Source: Clostridiales bacterium Firm_13 | Lineage (GTDB): Bacteria > Bacillota > Clostridia > Saccharofermentanales > Saccharofermentanaceae | Assembly: GCA_001603035.1 (NCBI GenBank) | Contig: LVAS01000059.1 | Location: 186,001 to 250,000, forward strand | Direction of reading: 5' to 3' | Length of the DNA: 64,000 nucleotides | In this document: in pieces, positions 25,777-35,947 of the stretch | How positions within the stretch are numbered: the first letter of the stretch is position 1 | Layout of the letters: each line of letters begins with the position of its first letter | Translations under genes and position numbers: made by a program | The notes under the pieces: generated by a model | The model's input: only the letters and a program-made list of their open reading frames with translations | Told to the model about the DNA's origin: nothing | Databases searched by the model: none

Positions 25777-26325
25777 ATGGATAACAAAGAAGAATCTTCC
25801 GGCGACTTGAATTTACCCGCCAACATTCGTAGTGCGAGGATCAACGAGGAACCGAATATACTCCTTTTCTTGGCAGAATTCCGCCGCACTCGCGCAAGCG
25901 TCGAGATCGGCTTAAAGTACTTGCGAAATCTTTGGGAAAGCGAGGTCGAAATTATGACGGCAAAGTGTCTCGAACCGCGGACTTTGTCGGAAAGCGGCAT
26001 GACAAATCCGGATCCCGACGGCACTTACTATCGGGCTAGGAACGCCGCCGCAAGCGAGCACGGAGAAATACGCCGGGAGTTTCTTAGAACGCGAGATCGA
26101 TTGGTTCGAGAGAATCATCGGCTGTTAACAGTCGAAAGCGCCGTTTTTGCTTTGCCGGAACCACATCGCAGCGTGATTATTTTCCGGTATCTTGAAGCGT
26201 TGCCATGGGAGGAAGTGCAAACCCGTATGGGCAGTTCACCCACCCGAGTATTTCGAATTCACAAAGAGGGATTAGGCCTTCTGATGAGTCGAAGCGAAAT
26301 GAATCCGTGTCAGGTTCCGCCCTGA
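25777..26325 (+). CDS. Sigma-70 region 4-like HTH protein (ArpU/DUF1492-type)
   Basis: 182 residues, AGAGGA before the ATG, twelve bases after the FHA gene, hence the last gene of the Tad operon. The C-terminal 55 residues (ESAVFALPEPHRSVIIFRYL, then ALPWEEVQTRMGSSPTRVFR) fit the helix-turn-helix of sigma region 4 and of phage ArpU/RinA-type activators. There is no region 2, so it is not a complete sigma factor. The helical N-terminal part is unfamiliar. It may regulate the operon itself. Its last 16 bases overlap the convergent atpC. Confidence 0.6.
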   Translation: MDNKEESSGDLNLPANIRSARINEEPNILLFLAEFRRTRASVEIGLKYLRNLWESEVEIMTAKCLEPRTLSESGMTNPDPDGTYYRARNAAASEHGEIRREFLRTRDRLVRENHRLLTVESAVFALPEPHRSVIIFRYLEALPWEEVQTRMGSSPTRVFRIHKEGLGLLMSRSEMNPCQVPP

Positions 26326-26786
26326 AGTCGCTTCAGGGTAGCTTTCTGCTCATCTGTGCCGTGATTGGCAATCATTTTGATGCGCATGCGAGCCCGTCTT
26401 GCGGAGTGTCTTGCAAACAACCGTTCTTCATTCGGCAAATTCTCGTCATGAAAGCGCTGATCCGCTCTCTGATATGCGGAGAAGGCTCGCTTAACATCGA
26501 TGTCTTCCGCCCACTCCGCGGCATTACAGACAACAACCGCCATGAATGGGCCGACTTCCGCATACCCTTCTGTCATCATCGCATAGCGGGTCTCCCCGTT
26601 TACGACCATATGCGTAATCCCTGGCGTCAGCGCAAGTACAACCGGAGCATGTCCGGGAAGAATGCCATATTGACCGTCAAGCGCGGAAAGAACAACCTCC
26701 TCCACCTTGCCTTCGTAAAAGTGGTGGTAAGGCGTCACAACTTCCAACATGATGGTGTTCTTGGCCTTCTCATTCTGTTCGCTCAT
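26310..26786 (-). CDS. atpC: F-type ATP synthase epsilon subunit
   Basis: 158 residues including the N-terminal beta-sandwich (MLEVVTPYHHFYEGKVEEVV, DGQYGILPGHAPVVLAL) and the C-terminal helical pair (RAFSAYQRADQRF, SARRARMRIK) that can inhibit ATP hydrolysis. An N-terminal addition of about 12 polar residues is present. Last gene of the atp operon, 16 bases after atpD. Its 3' end overlaps the plus-strand sigma-like gene. Confidence 0.93.
   Translation of the reverse strand: MSEQNEKAKNTIMLEVVTPYHHFYEGKVEEVVLSALDGQYGILPGHAPVVLALTPGITHMVVNGETRYAMMTEGYAEVGPFMAVVVCNAAEWAEDIDVKRAFSAYQRADQRFHDENLPNEERLFARHSARRARMRIKMIANHGTDEQKATLKRLQGGT
26320..26338. other. Perfect hairpin shared by two convergent gene ends
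   Basis: CCCTGAAG-TCG-CTTCAGGG forms an 8-bp stem with a 3-base loop and covers the stop of the sigma-like gene and the last codons of atpC. Neither strand shows a U-run, so it may be a weak bidirectional terminator or an RNA 3'-end stabiliser. Confidence 0.4.
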
Positions 26787-26802
26787 AGCGTATCCTTACT
26801 GA

Positions 26803-28221
<1,419 letters not shown>

Positions 28222-29157
28222 CTACTTCTGAATCTGGTTCGCGCCGTTCACGATCTCAATCAGTTCGTTTGTGATGCGTGCCTGTCTCGCCTGATTGCTC
28301 TTAATCGTCAAGTCTTCCAGCATGTCATCCGCGTTTCTGGTCGCATTATCCATCGCCGTCATACGCGCAGTCTGTTCACTCGCGTATGCCTCAACCATGG
28401 CTCCGTAAAGCATCGCGTTTAAGTACGTGTCGATCAAAAACGAGAAAACCGCATCGGGGCTCGGATGATATTCCAGTTGAGCTCCCCTTTCAAGCGCCAT
28501 ACCAACCTCTCCGTCTCCCGACGGGAGAATTGATCGAAGCGCGTCTGTGTTGACCGGAACGACACGCTGTATGACGGGCGTCATGCTGATTGACGATTCC
28601 ATTTTTGTATATACGAGATAAACAAGATCCAATTCGCCGCTTAAGTACTTGTGGCGAATCTGATCCGCCACCGCTCTTGCCTGATAGTAAGTCGGTTCGG
28701 TGATCGGAAAGGAGAAATTCTTGTCGACCGGGTAACTGTCTCGAGCGAGTTTGTCTCGACCGACACTTCCGAAAACATACAGTGTCGACTCTGTTTTCAG
28801 GCCCTTATTGATATTGTCGAGTACCTTGCCGCGAATGTGTTCTTCGGCAATTCTTACGACATTGTGATTGTAAGCGCCGGCAAGTCCCTGATCTCCCGTA
28901 AGGATAAAATAGCCGATTCGCCATGTCTCGCCGTGCTTCTTCTTTCTCAACGTAAAATAAGGGTTGTCGATATCCTTGTTACTTCTCTGGATTTCGAGCA
29001 TACTCTCAGCGCAGAGCGAAAAGAACGGAAATACCCGGTCGAGCTGTGATTTGGACTTACGCATTTTCGCCGCGCTCACGAGCTGCATCGCTCGGGTCAT
29101 CTGACGGATGTCATTCACGCTGCGAATTCTTTTCTTAATGTCAAACAGTTGTTCCAT
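28222..29157 (-). CDS. atpG: F-type ATP synthase gamma subunit
   Basis: Central rotor shaft, 311 residues. The conserved N-terminal helix IKKRIRSVNDIRQMTRAMQL and the C-terminal helix SEQTARMTAMDNATRNADDM are both present, as is GLAGAYNHNV. Slightly longer than the usual 285-295 residues because of a few loop additions. It begins six bases after atpA. Confidence 0.97.
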   Translation of the reverse strand: MEQLFDIKKRIRSVNDIRQMTRAMQLVSAAKMRKSKSQLDRVFPFFSLCAESMLEIQRSNKDIDNPYFTLRKKKHGETWRIGYFILTGDQGLAGAYNHNVVRIAEEHIRGKVLDNINKGLKTESTLYVFGSVGRDKLARDSYPVDKNFSFPITEPTYYQARAVADQIRHKYLSGELDLVYLVYTKMESSISMTPVIQRVVPVNTDALRSILPSGDGEVGMALERGAQLEYHPSPDAVFSFLIDTYLNAMLYGAMVEAYASEQTARMTAMDNATRNADDMLEDLTIKSNQARQARITNELIEIVNGANQIQK

Positions 29158-29163
29158 CGCTAA

Positions 29164-31110
29164 TTACTCCGTACGGGTGTATTCCGGATGCTCGATTAAA
29201 TACGAGTCGTAGTGAGCTTGCGCGAGCGTGAATATCTCTTCGGAGATATCCGCGGTTAAGTCGCCGGTCGAAACAATAGTTTCCAGAATATCGGGATGCA
29301 TGACCCGAAGCTTCTGCAAAAAATCGTCCAAATACTCACGAACATCCTCTTGACGAAGGAAAGCTAATTTTCCGCTGTTGGCAAGAAGAAGCTGAATGAC
29401 TTGTTCCTCCATCGAAACGGGAGCGTACTGGGGTTGCTTCAGAACTTCGTTGAGCACAACACCTCTCTTTAATTGCATTTGGGTGTTTTCATCCAGATCG
29501 GATCCGAATTGCGCAAACGAGGCCATTTCTCGAGCTTGTGCCAAATTGATACGAAGCGGTCCCGCGACCTTCTTCATCGCTTTGGTCTGTGCCGATCCGC
29601 CGACGCGCGAAACGGATAAGCCGACATTGATGGCGGGTCTTTGTCCCGAAAAGAACAGTTCCGATTCCAGATAGATTTGGCCGTCGGTGATCGAAATAAC
29701 ATTTGTCGGAATGTATGCCGATATGTCGCCGCCCTGTGTCTCGATGATCGGGAGCGCGGTGATCGATCCGCCGCCGTGCGTTGGATCGAGCTTGGCGGCT
29801 CTCTCCAAAAGACGAGAATGCAGATAGAAAACATCGCCCGGATACGCTTCTCGTCCGGGTGGTCTTCTGAGGAGAAGCGAAATCGCACGGTATGCCTGCG
29901 CGTGTTTGGTCAAGTCGTCGTAAACGACAAGGACATCCGAATGGTCCCCGTACATGAATCCTTCGGCGACGGCACATCCGGCGTAAGGCGCAATATACTG
30001 CAGCGAAGCGGGCGCCGAAGCGCTTGCCGCAACAACGACGGTATAAGACATCGCGCCGTACTTATCCAGCGTATTGACCGTCTGCACGATCGTCGACATC
30101 TTCTGCCCGATCGCGACATAGACACAGAGAACACCCTTCCCCTTCTGGTTGATGATCGTATCGATACCGATCGCCGTTTTGCCGGTCTGTCTGTCGCCGA
30201 TAATCAATTCTCTTTGCCCTCGTCCGATCGGTGTCATCGCATCGATGGCCGTGATTCCGGTCTGTAAAGGCACGTTAACAGGCGATCTCTCAATAATTCC
30301 CGGGGCAGGCGACTCGATCGGGCGGTATGTCGTCGTTCGAATAATCCCGTTCCCGTCAATCGGATTACCGAGAGGGTCGATCACACGGCCGAGAAGGCTG
30401 TGTCCGACAGGGACGCTGACCGTTTTACCGGTTCTTTTGCACATTGTTCCTTCGACGACGTCGCTACCGTCATCAAGAAGGATGACGCCGACACGTTCCG
30501 GCTCAAGATTCATCGCAATTCCGTAGGAAGAAGAACTGAAAACAATTAATTCACTCGAAAGGCAGTGCTCAATCCCTTTCACGACGGCGACTCCGTCGCT
30601 CACACTCTCAACCTGTCCGATCTCTTCAACCGTCGTCGTCTCAAGAAAAGAATTCGCCATTTGCTCACGCAGGCGATCCACCATACGGCGGGGCGTATCC
30701 GTCTCGGGCGTCACCGCTCCGGTACCTTCGACCTCCCAAAGCAAATCCTGTCCCTGAAGGGCCATCGGCTGTTCGCCGAACTCCTTTAGTGCCATATCGA
30801 TCGAATTCTTTATCAGCGACGCTTCCGATTCGGGCGCCTCTTTTTCATCCAAATTGGTCGAAATTGCACGGGAACTCTTAAGTTGCTTACCAATACGGGC
30901 AAGCTGTCCCTTTACGCTATAGTCATAGCGATACCCGGCAGCATAAATCACAAATCCGCCGATCAGGTCGGTATCCGTTTCCTGAACGACAGTGTAGTCC
31001 GAAATATGAAAGTGATCCGAAAACTTCTGCGCGATCAGGTGTACCTTATCGCCGGACATTTCGGAGGCCGTAACAATTCGGATCACGCGAAATGTCGCAT
31101 TATCACTCAA
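29164..31110 (-). CDS. atpA: ATP synthase alpha subunit with N-terminal delta C-terminal domain (fusion)
   Basis: 648 residues. Residues about 1-78 ([20 protein letters not shown], then [33 protein letters not shown]) match the C-terminal domain of the delta/OSCP subunit. An acidic linker (about 80-140) leads into a normal alpha of about 508 residues: [19 protein letters not shown], the nucleotide loop [11 protein letters not shown], and [20 protein letters not shown]. The six-helix N-terminal domain of delta is missing, and no separate atpH exists in the operon. The start is a TTG inside the last codons of atpF, with a weak ribosome site, so translation is probably coupled. Confidence 0.9.
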   Translation of the reverse strand: MSDNATFRVIRIVTASEMSGDKVHLIAQKFSDHFHISDYTVVQETDTDLIGGFVIYAAGYRYDYSVKGQLARIGKQLKSSRAISTNLDEKEAPESEASLIKNSIDMALKEFGEQPMALQGQDLLWEVEGTGAVTPETDTPRRMVDRLREQMANSFLETTTVEEIGQVESVSDGVAVVKGIEHCLSSELIVFSSSSYGIAMNLEPERVGVILLDDGSDVVEGTMCKRTGKTVSVPVGHSLLGRVIDPLGNPIDGNGIIRTTTYRPIESPAPGIIERSPVNVPLQTGITAIDAMTPIGRGQRELIIGDRQTGKTAIGIDTIINQKGKGVLCVYVAIGQKMSTIVQTVNTLDKYGAMSYTVVVAASASAPASLQYIAPYAGCAVAEGFMYGDHSDVLVVYDDLTKHAQAYRAISLLLRRPPGREAYPGDVFYLHSRLLERAAKLDPTHGGGSITALPIIETQGGDISAYIPTNVISITDGQIYLESELFFSGQRPAINVGLSVSRVGGSAQTKAMKKVAGPLRINLAQAREMASFAQFGSDLDENTQMQLKRGVVLNEVLKQPQYAPVSMEEQVIQLLLANSGKLAFLRQEDVREYLDDFLQKLRVMHPDILETIVSTGDLTADISEEIFTLAQAHYDSYLIEHPEYTRTE

Positions 31111-31747
31111 TCTTCTTCACCTCAGCCTTAAGTGTTTCGTCCATAATCTTTTGGTTCAATTCCTTCTGGTGGGCATCGTCGATGATTGATCCGACAACCT
31201 TAGATGCGATCGAAACCGCCAGATCCGCGACTTCATCTCGCATTTGATCAAGCATCGCGTTATGCATCCGCCTCGCGTCTTCCGAAGCGCGCTCGACAAC
31301 CGTATTTGCCTCTTTACGCGCAGAATTTACGATGGTCAGGCTCTGCTTCTCCGCCTGTACGCGAGCGTCGGTTACGATACCCGCCGCCTCGTTTTTGGAC
31401 TCTTCAATCCGCTGCGTCGCGCTGTCCATTAAGGTCTGCGCGTCCTTAAGCTTTTTCGCGGACTCATCTAACTCGCTCTGTACTTCTTCACGCCGTTTGT
31501 TGAGTAGCTTGATGATCGGTTTGAATACGAAATGTTTCAGAACGAAATACGCGACAAGCAGGTTAACGACCGTATAGAGCGCCGTCACCGCATAGCCGGC
31601 GAACTGGTCGGGTGACAGAAGGCCTGTTTTGGAGGCGCCTTCCGTGGCGGCGGCGGTAGTCTCTGACGCGGAAGACAGCAAACGAATTGTCAGCGGAAAT
31701 TTATCCGCAACGAGTGCCGTCAAAATAGAAATATACATGTCATTCAC
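31103..31747 (-). CDS. atpF: F-type ATP synthase b subunit
   Basis: 214 residues. An N-terminal 45-residue addition precedes the membrane helix ([20 protein letters not shown]) and the long charged peripheral-stalk helix with heptad-like alanines ([20 protein letters not shown]). The C-terminus ends in the usual [11 protein letters not shown] block. No delta-like sequence is attached, so the stator's delta part must come from the alpha fusion. It overlaps the alpha start by 8 bases. Confidence 0.93.
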   Translation of the reverse strand: MNDMYISILTALVADKFPLTIRLLSSASETTAAATEGASKTGLLSPDQFAGYAVTALYTVVNLLVAYFVLKHFVFKPIIKLLNKRREEVQSELDESAKKLKDAQTLMDSATQRIEESKNEAAGIVTDARVQAEKQSLTIVNSARKEANTVVERASEDARRMHNAMLDQMRDEVADLAVSIASKVVGSIIDDAHQKELNQKIMDETLKAEVKKIE

Positions 31748-31789
31748 CTCACAGGCATCGGCTTTCGCCGAGTGGTAATCTTCCTTTGA

Positions 31790-32122
<333 letters not shown>

Positions 32123-32953
32123 TTATGCGGAGACCTTCTTTTCAAGACCTCGCTTCTTTTCATCGGCCGAGTGAGCACCCTCGATGATTTCTCCGATATA
32201 TGTAATGGTCAGATACGTAAAAATGATTGCCTGGAGGATTCCGTCCGCAATATCGAACCACAATCCAAAAATTCCGGGAACCACCATCGGAACAAGGATA
32301 TAGATGAACTCCATCAGGATGAACGCTCCGAAGACATTCCCGAAAAGTCGCAAAGACAGCGACACGGGCTTGATAATGTAATCGAGGATTTTGAAGGGGA
32401 GCATAGCGGGCATCGGATCAAGAAGAGAATTCCAGAACCCGCGTATCCCGACGAAACGAATTCCGGTCGCGATCACGTAGATAATCGTCACAAGTGCGAG
32501 TGAGACCGGAAATGCGATGTTCTTGGCCGGCGGAGAGATCTTAAAAGCCGAAGCGAGATTGCAGGCGATCAGGAAGATGCCGACCGTACCCACGAACGGG
32601 ACGACCCTTTCGGCTTGCTGCTGACTCATCCCGTTATTCTTACAGAGATTCAGCAGAAGGTTAACTACGGATTCCGACAACAATTGCCGCCCCTTCGGAA
32701 CCCTCTCTCTCTTCGCCGCAATCCAAATACAGATTACGCACGCGACAAAGACGGATATCCAAGTGACAATGATCGCGTCGGTCAGCCGATAATCCTTGCC
32801 GCCGACAAGAATGTCATACTGCTTTTGAAGAATGGCCGCACTGATTTCGGCGCCGATATCTCCGACGCCTAAGGACTCGATGAATTTTGATTGAAATGCT
32901 TCGACAAACTGCAAAAACCAATTTGTCGTAAGAAGCGTCATCACCAAACCCAT
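32123..32953 (-). CDS. atpB: F-type ATP synthase a subunit
   Basis: Membrane stator subunit of the ion channel, 276 residues from the ATG at 32953 (GGAAGGA upstream); 7 codons upstream is a TTG alternative. The essential arginine lies in SLRLFGNVFGAFILM, and a conserved polar helix is at the C-terminus (AIIFTYLTITYIGEIIEGAH). First gene of the operon atpB-atpE-atpF-atpA-atpG-atpD-atpC; atpI is absent. Confidence 0.95.
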   Translation of the reverse strand: MGLVMTLLTTNWFLQFVEAFQSKFIESLGVGDIGAEISAAILQKQYDILVGGKDYRLTDAIIVTWISVFVACVICIWIAAKRERVPKGRQLLSESVVNLLLNLCKNNGMSQQQAERVVPFVGTVGIFLIACNLASAFKISPPAKNIAFPVSLALVTIIYVIATGIRFVGIRGFWNSLLDPMPAMLPFKILDYIIKPVSLSLRLFGNVFGAFILMEFIYILVPMVVPGIFGLWFDIADGILQAIIFTYLTITYIGEIIEGAHSADEKKRGLEKKVSA

Positions 32954-33025
32954 AGTTCTTCCTTCCATAAACAAATGAAGCCGGTACTTATGCCACCCGC
33001 TTCATTCGGTGTCGCACACACAAAC

Positions 33026-33054
33026 ATTCTACGCCTTGCCCATACGGTATGCAA
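33026..33054 (-). promoter_or_regulatory. Promoter of the atp operon
   Basis: Minus strand TTGCAT (33049-33054), 17-base spacer, TAGAAT (33026-33031), leaving a leader of about 65 bases before atpB. Confidence 0.7.
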
Positions 33055-33110
33055 ATAACCGTTGATTCGAACAAGTGCACAAAGAATTCATAAGTACGCG
33101 AGAGTTTTAT

Positions 33111-33743
33111 TCACTTAGTACCGAAAAGACGGTCGCCCGCATCTCCCAAACCGGGAACGATATACGCGTGATCGTTCAGTCGAGGGTCTTTCGCCGCACA
33201 GAAGATCGGGACGTCCGGATGATCCTTCTGCAGTCTCGCGATTCCGTCGGGAGCGGCAATCAGACACATAAACTTGATCTGCGTAATGCCTCTGTCCTTC
33301 AAAAAACGGACCGCGGCCGACGCGGATCCTCCGGTTGCGAGCATCGGATCGAGAATGACAATTTCGCGCTCCGTCGCATCATCCGGGAGTTTGCAATAGT
33401 ATTCGACAGGCTCCAAAGTCTTCGGGTCGCGATAAAGGCCGATATGGCCGACTTTGGCCATCGGGAGAAGCTTCAACATGCCGTCTACCATGCCTAATCC
33501 GGCACGAAGAATCGGGACGATCGCAAGTTTCTTGCCCGCGAGAACCTTGGTCTTCGCGATCGCAACGGGCGTTTCAATCTCAATCTCTTTAAGGGGTAGG
33601 TCGCGAGTGACTTCATACGCCATCAACATAGCGATTTCGCTGACAAGTTCGCGAAATTCCTTCGTCGTCGTGTTCTTATCGCGCAGAAGAGAAACCTTGT
33701 GCTGAATAAGGGGATGATCGAAGACAAAAACGTTGGATTCCAT
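33111..33743 (-). CDS. upp: Uracil phosphoribosyltransferase
   Basis: Salvages uracil to UMP using PRPP. The 210-residue protein carries [15 protein letters not shown], the PRPP-binding [14 protein letters not shown] and the C-terminal uracil-binding [18 protein letters not shown] precedes the ATG. It lies between rpiB and the atp operon, the common Firmicutes order rpiB-upp-atp. Confidence 0.97.
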   Translation of the reverse strand: MESNVFVFDHPLIQHKVSLLRDKNTTTKEFRELVSEIAMLMAYEVTRDLPLKEIEIETPVAIAKTKVLAGKKLAIVPILRAGLGMVDGMLKLLPMAKVGHIGLYRDPKTLEPVEYYCKLPDDATEREIVILDPMLATGGSASAAVRFLKDRGITQIKFMCLIAAPDGIARLQKDHPDVPIFCAAKDPRLNDHAYIVPGLGDAGDRLFGTK

Positions 33744-33807
33744 GGTGCAAATCCTCCTGAAATGTTTGTGTACAGATTACCACACCGCCATGCAACTGGC
33801 AAAAGTG

Positions 33808-34269
33808 TTATTTACGAAAATACTCATTTTCTTGCTCTGCGATTTCGTTAACCCGGACCTGATGGCGTCCGCCGCTCTCGAAGGGTTCGGCGAGAAAACT
33901 GTCAACAATGGAAAGCGCCAATCCATATCCGACGACGCGAGCCCCGAGAGCAAGAACATTCGCGTCATTATGTTGCCGCGACATCCTCGCCATATACTCG
34001 TCTGTGCAGAGGGCACATCGAATTCCGTGGACTTTGTTGCAGACAATCGAAATGCCGATTCCGGTTCCGCAAACGACGATTCCCCTATCGGCGCGTCCTT
34101 CAGATACGTCAAGAGCCGCTTCTTTCCCTGCCGAGACATAACTTTGTGCCTCGGTCGCACTGACAGCGCCGTGTTCATTGACGGTATAGCCGAGTTCGAT
34201 AAGGTGGTCCGCAATCTTTCTGCGAAGTTCATACCCCGCATGGTCTGATGAAACAGAGATCGTTAACAT
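33808..34269 (-). CDS. rpiB: Ribose-5-phosphate isomerase B
   Basis: Interconverts ribose-5-phosphate and ribulose-5-phosphate. 153 residues with ISVSSDHAGYELRR at the N-terminus, the active-site loop VVCGTGIGISIVCNKVHGIR and the phosphate-binding HNDANVLALGARVVG. The galactose-6-phosphate isomerase LacA/LacB family is related, but the upp/atp neighbourhood and single-gene setting favour RpiB. Confidence 0.93.
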   Translation of the reverse strand: MLTISVSSDHAGYELRRKIADHLIELGYTVNEHGAVSATEAQSYVSAGKEAALDVSEGRADRGIVVCGTGIGISIVCNKVHGIRCALCTDEYMARMSRQHNDANVLALGARVVGYGLALSIVDSFLAEPFESGGRHQVRVNEIAEQENEYFRK

Positions 34270-34305
34270 GAAAAACCTCCCGAATGAATTCTCTCGGAAA
34301 GGATA

Positions 34306-35598
34306 TCACGACTTGCCCTCGTCGGGAATAGGACGATGCGTAAATGTCCGCTTCCCCGACGCGTAATCCTCGACAATCTGTCCTTTTCCGTAGAGTTTGT
34401 ACTTGTAGGTCACAAGGCCGTCCAATCCGACCGGGCCGCGCGCGTGGATCTTCGCCGTACTGATGCCGACCTCGGCGCCGAATCCGTATTTGTATCCGTC
34501 GCTGAATCTTGTCGAGCAATTCCACATGACGCTGCCGGAATCGACTTCGCGCAGAAACCTCTCCGCGATATCCTTGTTCTCGGTGATGATCGTGTCGGTA
34601 TGCCCCGAGCCGTATCGATTGATGTGGTCGATTGCCTCGTCTTTTCCCGCCACGATATGCACAGACACCTCGTAATCCAGATATTCCTTGTGCCAGTCGT
34701 CGACCGTCTCCATCGGGAATATCGCGCGCGCTTCGTCGTCGCCGTGGAGGACGACATTCTTCGCGGCGAGCGCATTCGCGAGAGCGGGAAGGAAATTCGT
34801 CGCGATCGAGCGGTCGATCAGGATCGTCTCCGCCGCGTTACAAACGGCGACGTACTGCACCTTGCTGTCAACGGCGATCCGAAGAGCCATACTCGGATCC
34901 GCCTCCTCGTTCACATAAACGTGGCAGACTCCGTCGGCATGTCCTAAGACAGGGATGCTCGAATTGCGCATAATGTGCTGCACAAAAGCGTTCGAGCCGC
35001 GAGGGATAATAAGGTCGATCGATTCATCTAAGCGCAGCATCTCGTCGACTTCGGCTCTAGAGCTTAAAAGCGCGATCCAGCCGGCCGGGATTCCGGCTGA
35101 GAGAGACGCCTCGGCAATGATGTCGGAAAGGATCCGATTCGTACGGCTCGCTTCAGAGCCGCCCTTCAGAAGAACGGCATTTCCCGCCTTAAGGCACAAG
35201 GCGGCAATCTGAACGAGAGCGTCGGGCCGAGACTCGAAAATAACGCCGATCACACCGATCGGGCAAGTGACGCGATAGAGTAAAAGCCCCTCGTCCATCT
35301 CCGTCGACATAAGGGTGCGTCCGACGGGGTCGGGCAGCAAGGCGAGAGATCGCAATCCCACAACAGAGTTCTGAATCTTCGACGCATCGTAAAGCAATCT
35401 CTTTTTGAGAGGGGCGGCAAGACCGGCCTGTTCCGCGTCGTCCATGTCGAGACGATTTGCGTTCGCGATCGCATCGGAGTGCGACAGAAGTGCCCGCGCG
35501 ATCGCTTCGATCGCTTCGTCTTTGGCGGAAGCGGACAATGCGGATAATGCGCGTGATGCCGTTCGCGCCAGGGTCGCCAGAGAAGAGACATTTGACAT
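34306..35598 (-). CDS. proA: Gamma-glutamyl phosphate reductase
   Basis: Second step of proline synthesis, 430 residues. Aldehyde-dehydrogenase fold with GGSEASRTN, the catalytic cysteine in VAVCNAAETILI and the C-terminal GPVGLDGLVTYKYKLYGKGQ typical of ProA. proB is not adjacent. An extended -10 promoter and a set of DnaA-box-like sites lie just upstream. Confidence 0.96.
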   Translation of the reverse strand: MSNVSSLATLARTASRALSALSASAKDEAIEAIARALLSHSDAIANANRLDMDDAEQAGLAAPLKKRLLYDASKIQNSVVGLRSLALLPDPVGRTLMSTEMDEGLLLYRVTCPIGVIGVIFESRPDALVQIAALCLKAGNAVLLKGGSEASRTNRILSDIIAEASLSAGIPAGWIALLSSRAEVDEMLRLDESIDLIIPRGSNAFVQHIMRNSSIPVLGHADGVCHVYVNEEADPSMALRIAVDSKVQYVAVCNAAETILIDRSIATNFLPALANALAAKNVVLHGDDEARAIFPMETVDDWHKEYLDYEVSVHIVAGKDEAIDHINRYGSGHTDTIITENKDIAERFLREVDSGSVMWNCSTRFSDGYKYGFGAEVGISTAKIHARGPVGLDGLVTYKYKLYGKGQIVEDYASGKRTFTHRPIPDEGKS

Positions 35599-35623
35599 AA
35601 GATTTCCTCGATTTTTTCTTTGA

Positions 35624-35632
35624 TTATAGCAG
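35624..35632 (-). promoter_or_regulatory. Extended -10 promoter of proA
   Basis: Minus strand TGC-TATAAT with the hexamer at 35624-35629. The -35 region (CGATAC) is poor, consistent with an extended -10 promoter. A DnaA-box-like TTTTCCACA lies 24 bases farther upstream. Confidence 0.55.
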
Positions 35633-35655
35633 ATTGGCGGTGCAGGGTATCGGGG

Positions 35656-35788
35656 TTTTCCACAATTTTAGGAAAGTTATCCCCCGCCGAGAACTGTGGA
35701 AAATGTGGATAAGTCTGTGCATAACTACGGGACAGGCGTTTTCGCGCATTTCGCGCTGGAAACGCCTTATTTTTCGATATGTGGATAT
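35656..35788. other. Cluster of DnaA-box-like 9-mers in a 349-base intergenic region
   Basis: Within 133 bases: TTTTCCACA (35656-35664, +), TTATCCCCC (35677-35685, +), and on the minus strand TTTTCCACA (35695-35703), TTATCCACA (35704-35712), TTATGCACA (35716-35724) and ATATCCACA (35780-35788). Two are perfect matches to TTATNCACA. An AT-rich stretch follows at about 35767-35850. The rest of the gap (35850-35947) holds small hairpins (CCTC/GAGG, GTAC/GTAC) and nothing recognised. Genes on both sides point the same way, which argues against a bidirectional origin. Confidence 0.6.
35735..35774 (+). terminator. Terminator-like hairpin inside the DnaA-box region
   Basis: GGCGTTT / AAACGCC (35735-35741 with 35760-35766) encloses a second GCGC/GCGC pairing, and TTATTTTT follows on the plus strand. 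No plus-strand gene precedes it, so it may be a structural element or end a short unseen RNA. Confidence 0.35.
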
Positions 35789-35947
35789 TATGTAATCATT
35801 TTGTAAAAAACGCATTTGATTTGTGTAAATTAGACAAAGGTTGATTTTCTGGCACTTTTCAGTCCCGTCCTCTGAAAGAGGCGTGAGCTTGTACGCCGTA
35901 CGCGGACATTTCTGTGAGAAGGGAAAGTCTGTATTCATAAAACAGCA

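Noticed and set aside
25777..26325. Prophage remnant, because ArpU-like proteins occur in phages
   Set aside because: No integrase, terminase, structural gene or attachment repeat is close, and the gene is tightly spaced within the Tad operon.
35599..35947. Chromosomal origin (oriC) as a firm call
   Set aside because: dnaA, dnaN and rpmH are not nearby and gene direction does not change across the region; kept only as a DnaA-box cluster.
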